From: Symbiodinium natans
Taxonomy: Eukaryota; Sar; Dinophyceae; Suessiales; Symbiodiniaceae
Length of the DNA stretch: 64,000 nt
Direction of reading: 5' to 3'
Assembly: GCA_905221605.1 (NCBI GenBank)
Contig: CAJNDS010002776.1
Span: forward strand, 126,001-190,000
Shown here: one piece after another, positions 59,181 through 64,000 of the stretch
How positions within the stretch are numbered: position 1 is the stretch's first letter
Layout of the letters: each line of letters opens with the position of its first letter
Program-made: the position numbers and the translations under genes
The notes under the pieces: model-generated
What the model saw: only the letters and a program-made list of their open reading frames with translations
What the model was told of the DNA's origin: nothing
The model's database searches: none

Positions 59181-60942
59181 CTAATCATCGTTGTAGCAAG
59201 AACCAGCGTGATAATACGGGTACTGGTAACAGAAGTACAGTAGCCATAGTACGCAATACGAACCGTTATCGCAGTGGCAGTAGACCTGGTACTGACAGAA
59301 TTACTACCAGCAATGCTAATGGTAGGCATAGTGGATGGCGATATTAATTGTCGTAGTACTAGCAATAAGCATAGATACAATATTGCAGTTTCAGTTGCAA
59401 TGGCGATGACAATGAGAATGGTGTTTAATACTGAGTGAACTACTACGAGTGAAAGTAATAGTAACAGTAACCGTGCTCGCAAAAGCAAGCTAATAACATA
59501 TCAGCGGTAGCAGCAGTAGCTGCGGTAGCGCAAGTACTCGTCATAGTACTAGTGACAGAAATCGTGACTGCGGTCGAAAAAGTACTTGTAAAAGCAGGAG
59601 GAGGAGTTTCAGACCTGGTTGCCGTGCCACTCGCACGATCCGTGCTGTCCGCAACACTCGCAGCACCCGGGCCACACGAAGGACGGAGACGGTTCTTCCC
59701 AAACTGCTCCCAGAATCATCACCTAATGCAGCGTGGAACCGCAGGAGAAGCGACACATGATGTGAGAAGCGCCAATTTGTGTACACAAAGACCGCCAGAA
59801 TACTGCTTTTATCGATCTGTCTAAGAATCTATGCGAATCGTTGGCCCATCGTAAACCGTAAACCCTAAACACTTTTCCAACCCAGGATCGTCTCCTGTCA
59901 TCTAGCTTCCACAACCCTAAACCCTAAACCTAAATCCTAAACCCTTGTACCTGCAGTTGGGGCGCTCTGAGGGAGAACAAGCAGAATCATAGGTACAATC
60001 CATGTCTCCAGCAGCATCATCACCACGAGCAACATGTCGAAAATGAACCAAGGGTCTTTACATGCTTTCCAAGTGGTAGGATACGACATGTACCTCACAA
60101 CTGCCTCACCCAAGAAGTAGAAAACAAAGACGATCTCAACGACAATGAAGAGTGGCTCTGCTTGCCAAACGACGTCTGCATCGTTATATTCAATATCCAC
60201 GGCCAGCCACATTGCATTCAAGTATATCATCAGCAACGATAGCCGCTCAAACATACTATGCTGAACCATCCGAGTCCAGATGGTTTCAGTAGGGACGTCT
60301 GCGAGTGTGTTGTCAAACTCCTGTATGGCTGCCATGCGCACCTTGTCCTGCGCAAATTGAGCATGAAGTTGCGAGAACACCGGCTGCGTGGACCTCGAGC
60401 TTGACTTGATTGATTTCGGCACGTCGGCATTCTTGTGAATCCAGGACATGTGCTTTCGGCGGTTCTTGGCTACCGCCGAGAGGCTATTAAAAGCCTGGAC
60501 CTGTGCACCCTGTGCACCAGTTTCTGGCTGTGTACCTTCTGGCTGTTCCGAAGGCAGTTGAAGCTTCTTAACCTCTGGCTGTAGGGGGGCATCCCAAGCT
60601 CTTAGTGCTTCTGACTTTTGGGCACCGTTCGTCGCACCCGGCTCCAGAAGCTGTGTGGGCAAGGCGTCTCCAGCATCCGATACACTGGGGATCTCAAGCT
60701 GCTCGAGCCGCCTCAACTCTACATGATTTTAATCACCATGGCCTTATACATGAAACGCAATCGGGCGATTTACCCATCAGTTCTGTTGTCGTTGTTCATT
60801 TAGACCCTTGAACCTAGGTTTGGGAGCGGCTGCGCCTCAGCTCCGCATCTAGCCTCTGCACCACCTTGCGCTGAGTATCAAGGAGGCTCATCTTGAAGGA
60901 TCTCAACCCTTGTCGAACTCCATCGAGCTCCACTTTGCCCAT
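55942..60942 (-). CDS. Voltage-gated cation channel with EF-hand, gene C (578 aa)
   Basis: Nine exons join to 578 residues: 60942-60836, 60711-59951, 59722-59623, 58737-58611, 58514-58383, 57719-57594, 57488-57412, 57317-57240 and 56170-55942. Donors are GC, GT, GC, GC, probably GA (58382), GC, GC and GT; all acceptors are AG. It starts at ATG 60942 (MGKVELDG), and RLDAELRR aligns with RKLDDELNR in gene A. S1-S3 are in exon 2 and S4 (VLRVARVLRVLRTARIVRVA) in exon 3. The pore is in exon 5 (FPSMPSSLLTLIVKSVMPDR) and S6 in exon 6. The EF-hand loop is DEDGDNKISEEE. The last exon fuses what are exons 4 and 5 in genes A and B. The fifth donor is the least certain join. Confidence 0.85.
56227..56256. 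repeat. TTTAGGG repeat in intron 8 of gene C
   Basis: Four head-to-tail TTTAGGG units on the plus strand, within the 1069-bp intron 56171-57239 and about 55 bp from the acceptor. A CA run at 56432-56446 is in the same intron. Confidence 0.9.
59085..59180. repeat. TAG triplet microsatellite in intron 3 of gene C
   Basis: About 30 uninterrupted GTA/TAG triplets. The flanking 58770-59600 is also rich in TAG/CAG words. It lies in the 885-bp intron 58738-59622 and has the same triplet as the 38.5-39.5 kb array. Confidence 0.9.
59850..59945. repeat. Telomere-like CCCTAAA units in intron 2 of gene C
   Basis: Two small clusters of CCCTAAA heptamers, at 59853-59872 and 59912-59945. The second reaches to within about 10 bp of the GT donor of the 228-bp intron 59723-59950. 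Confidence 0.85.
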
Positions 60943-60944
60943 TG

Positions 60945-61740
60945 GTGCCAAGGTTGGCGCTTGACTATCACATAAGATGATTTAAGAGATGTCTTGAGCC
61001 AACAGTACCAGCATGGGCTTGCTGGCAATCGTGAACAGACGCAGGTCTCCCCGGCACTTGAGCTCTGCAGCTTTTGCAGCTTGTTCCAGAGCCCTTCGGC
61101 TTGAAAAAATGTACATGAACTGCAGCTTTGGTCGCGCGTGAGACTGGCACAGTGGCCGTACAGATGTCTTGCAGAAGATTCCGAACACATATTTGAACAT
61201 TGTTGGGAGCAGAGGGCGGTGGGCTGGGGATGCTGCGATCATTCACATTATGATGGTATATGCTTCCTGCCAAACTAGCCCCCCTTCTCGGTCACCGTAC
61301 AGAGATAACAAAGAAATCAAGTCATCTTGTCCTTGTCCAAAGAAGCTCCTGGGCAAGGTGGCTGGCTCCATCAACGTTGCAAATGTTGCATAGTGAGCAG
61401 AGGCAAAGAATGTTGAGTTGAGGTGCAATCATCGACTTGCTGGGTTTTTCGGTTGTGCTACGTGCTACCTTACTACCCCGAAGCTTTTATCTGCTATGAA
61501 ACGTTTCAGCAAAGGCGGCATCATGCAGGGCGTGGAATCCACATGCAAGCCCAGGACAGCACTCGCACAATGTGTGGAGACACCGAGGCGGCTACTCTCC
61601 AAGGTTGGCAATCCATCTAAGCCACTTCAGCTTGCCAGGGCTGTGACCCTGGGCCGAGTGTTGATAAGTTCGTCTTCGAGACGTGTACGTGTTTAATCAT
61701 GAGGTTTCGCTTCTGCTCTCGTCCAAGTCGCTGGTGGCCT
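60945..61740. other. Spacer between gene C and the pfkB gene
   Basis: The minus-strand frame at 61242-60982 is open but shows no homology to the channels or kinases. It may be 5' leader of gene C or chance. Nothing else was seen. Confidence 0.4.
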
Positions 61741-63022
61741 TCATAGACAACTTATACAACTTCTTATCTCATGGATGCCAAGAGTGTAAGGCCGCAACTC
61801 TGCTCTGGTTGGCAGACTCGGCACGGCGCCGTACCTCGACACCTTGAGCAGGTGTGCTGTGTGCAGCTCTGCAACCTACCGTGCCCGAACTTCGACTATC
61901 CTCCTGCATTTGCGTTGCAGTATCTTCACGTGGAAACGAGTCAAGCGTTGCAGTATGATGCAGTATGAGCCAATCACCGCCGATGAGCGTTAAGCTTGGT
62001 TCAACTGGCATTTTCAGATCTACGTCCATCAGGAGCCCGGCAGTCAACGCACCGGCCGCTGTGGCAAACTTCATGCACTCCTTGCTTTGACAACGATTTC
62101 TGCGGGTAGCTGGTGTAACTTGTATATCGCAATGTGGCTGGTGCGTGAATTAAGCATGACTCATCATGAAGCTACGAGTATATGAAGCTCCGATCTTGCC
62201 GGTGACCCTCCTGCAGGGGCTTCCCCTCCACCAGTGCCACGGCAAAAGCTGCTCGGAAGCAGTCGCCCGCGCCTCGCGCTATAGTTGCAGGCTGCAGGAC
62301 CAGGGATGTGCGGCAGTGCACGAGAATGCCTGTCAAGATCCTATGCATGCACTTAGTGGGCTTATGCTGATAAAGAAAAATTTTCGAGGCCTTGGATAGC
62401 TTCTTTGATGCTCGGGCTCCTCTGAAACCGGCCCTTGTGCAAAGGGGCCTTAACTAGGACAACCCTCTATCATCTTGTGCTGTTGCGCTCCACGGCCTCT
62501 TCGCTACGGCCCTTGCACTCACTCACGAAATCCTGATGATGTTTGCTCAAGGCCCCTGAGTTAGTATACTCAAGATAGGGAGAGATTCAAGCATGAAGGA
62601 TGCACGCGAATTCTCGCTAATTCAAACCTGAACCCAAAGTCCCCTCTCTTCGGTGCTAGGCTATCGGCCGGTGCTGTCGACTACCTTCCCACCGGGCCTG
62701 ATGAGCTTTACAAACAGGGTTCTGCTTTGCCACAGGGCCCCACACAAGCTTGTTTCTCTCTGCTGGGCTTTCCAGTGTCTGCAGTCCATCTAAGTCGCGC
62801 GCACTGGGAAGCTGGTTTGGTGCAGAACCTTTGCGTCGAACATTCTGACAGAGATCGAGTTTGTGCATCAGGGAAAGCGTCGCAACCGCTTCGTAGTTTA
62901 CTGCCAAGTCAGCACAGACTGGTTGTAGGTAGCGTGGTCGGTTTACCATCTTGAGTTCTGCTTCGGCAAACGCGGACAGGTGGCCTGGCCCTCGGCGGTT
63001 ACCAGCACGGCCCCATCTGATC
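61741..63022 (-). CDS. pfkB-family (ribokinase-like) sugar kinase, 3' exons
   Basis: Five exons join in frame: 63022-62962, 62697-62669 (only 29 nt), 62272-62211, 62080-62037 and 61834-61741, ending in TGA. The peptide runs SDGAVLVTAEGQATCPRLPK, PGGKVVDST, then GAGDCFRAAFAVALVEGKP, then ECMKFATAAGALTAG and YGAVPSLPTRAEL. DST-GAGD is the pfkB catalytic and anion-hole motif (Asp of GAGD is the base). FATAAGAL...GAVPSLPT is the usual C-terminal signature. Donors are GC, GC, probably GA, and GC. The family phosphorylates sugars or nucleosides with ATP in the cytosol; the substrate cannot be told. The upstream half, with the N-terminal substrate site, was not assembled and may lie in 63.1-64 kb and beyond. 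Confidence 0.82.
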
Positions 63023-63029
63023 CTCAAAG

Positions 63030-64000
63030 AAAGCCCGGGAAGAACCCTAACTCGGTGTCTAGTCATTTAGACACACTTTCGGCTTCGTCCTGCACTTGAC
63101 AATTCTTTCTGAAACTGGCAAATATCTGTGGAATGCCAGTGCCAGTTCTTTCCTTGGGGTGATATTTCCCACATCCATATCGGGTACTCCCTATTGATGA
63201 AATGTCGACTGGGCTGCGCTTCTCCCAATGCCTGCATGTCTTTTTTGGCCGCGCAGTTCTGTTCGCAGCTGGCGCTCGGCCACTCTCAAGGCCGCTCATC
63301 TCACGACTATATCTAGTCCTCGAGGCTTGTGCCTACAGAAGCATTCGGAGGTCGGTTCTTAGTTGCCTACGGCCTAACTGAATGTTCTGTAGGATAGGAT
63401 CTGTCCAGCCATCTAGGCTCCAAGTCCAACAGTGCCGCTAGACACAAGTGCGTGGGCTGGTGACGCAAACGATGCAGGCAGCACTTCACTTCCGCCGCTC
63501 AGTTGTACACCATGTACTTGGGAGTTGCAGAGAACTTCGAATAACCCTTGATGACCTCAGCGTTTACAGTTCTTCGCATTTGCAGTTCAAAGGTCAGCCT
63601 GGTGCAACTTTCAACACCCTTGAATCCATGGATCTATCGCAGCCAAGCCGCCTTGTTGATGGCATCTATGAGGTCCTTCTCCTCAGCATCTGCTTGAAAT
63701 TTGCTGAACATCCCGCAGTGGTTTCTGTACTGTTTCTGGGGACTGGTCTGGTGGACTCTAAACACACGCACACAAGCGGAGATGGAATCTGCCTCGCATG
63801 GGCTTATGGCCAAAAGTCAATAGCCAAATGAAAAGCTCTGTAAATAGCATGTTTGCTTAAGGAGCTTCTGCAGCCCAAGACTCAGAAATACTCTTCCGGC
63901 GGGCACGGATGGCGTACATCCCAGCTTCCGTGCAAACACTGCGACACTCGGCTCCTGGTACATTTTTCAACTGGGTTTACTATGGCTTACTGCATAGGGC
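63030..64000. other. Probable 5' introns/exons of pfkB gene, unresolved
   Basis: Minus-strand coding-like pieces such as FSKFQADAEEKDLIDAINK (about 63650-63710) and the open frame 63299-63063 could be upstream exons of the kinase, but no pfkB motif was identified in them. The right window edge cuts the region. Confidence 0.3.

Overview
The window looks like nuclear DNA of a dinoflagellate, most likely of the Symbiodiniaceae type. The grounds are: genes cut into many short exons whose introns mostly start with GC instead of GT; a head-to-tail tandem gene array on one strand; a Copia element with a DNA-methyltransferase-like domain; several copies of a non-LTR element with a restriction-like endonuclease; TTTAGGG-type repeats inside the chromosome; and long microsatellites. 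There are no prokaryotic operons, tRNA or rRNA genes, or CRISPR arrays. Exon joins below were inferred by eye from reading frame, paralogue comparison and splice motifs, not from transcripts.

Layout: (1) About 1-7.7 kb, plus strand: scattered short exons of at least one gene rich in leucine/alanine helices (ARM/HEAT-like), entering from the left edge. (2) 7.7-13.2 kb: mostly non-coding, with a 350-bp near-perfect inverted repeat at 10.27-10.62 kb and one coiled-coil exon at 11.86 kb. (3) 13.2-31.4 kb: a repeat-dominated block. It holds a roughly 430-bp tandem satellite split by a LINE, five decayed LINE copies (A-E), a TGG minisatellite and a visibly AT-rich stretch from 20.9 to 31.4 kb. (4) 31.6-38.27 kb, minus strand: a Copia-type LTR retrotransposon whose 5' end runs into a 100-N assembly gap. 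(5) 38.5-41 kb: a TAG-triplet microsatellite of almost 1 kb beside a minus-strand Tyr/His/Pro-rich protein gene. (6) 41-46.2 kb: no gene recognised. (7) 46.3-60.9 kb, minus strand: three tandem voltage-gated cation channel genes, called A, B and C here. Each can be joined into an open reading frame of 577-581 residues with 6 membrane segments and a C-terminal EF-hand. (8) 61.7-63.0 kb, minus strand: the 3' exons of a pfkB (ribokinase-like) sugar kinase gene.

How the parts relate: the channel array is the main host-gene content. The paralogues share intron positions and exon lengths (77, 78, 68 nt) but differ in intron number, donor dinucleotides (GC, GT, probably GA) and intron content. Gene A's last intron and gene C's introns are filled with poly-C repeats, TTTAGGG runs or TAG triplets. 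The mobile elements are mostly broken. The Copia polyprotein is nearly intact, with one in-frame TAA, and is the most notable element because of the C5-methyltransferase-like domain between protease and integrase.
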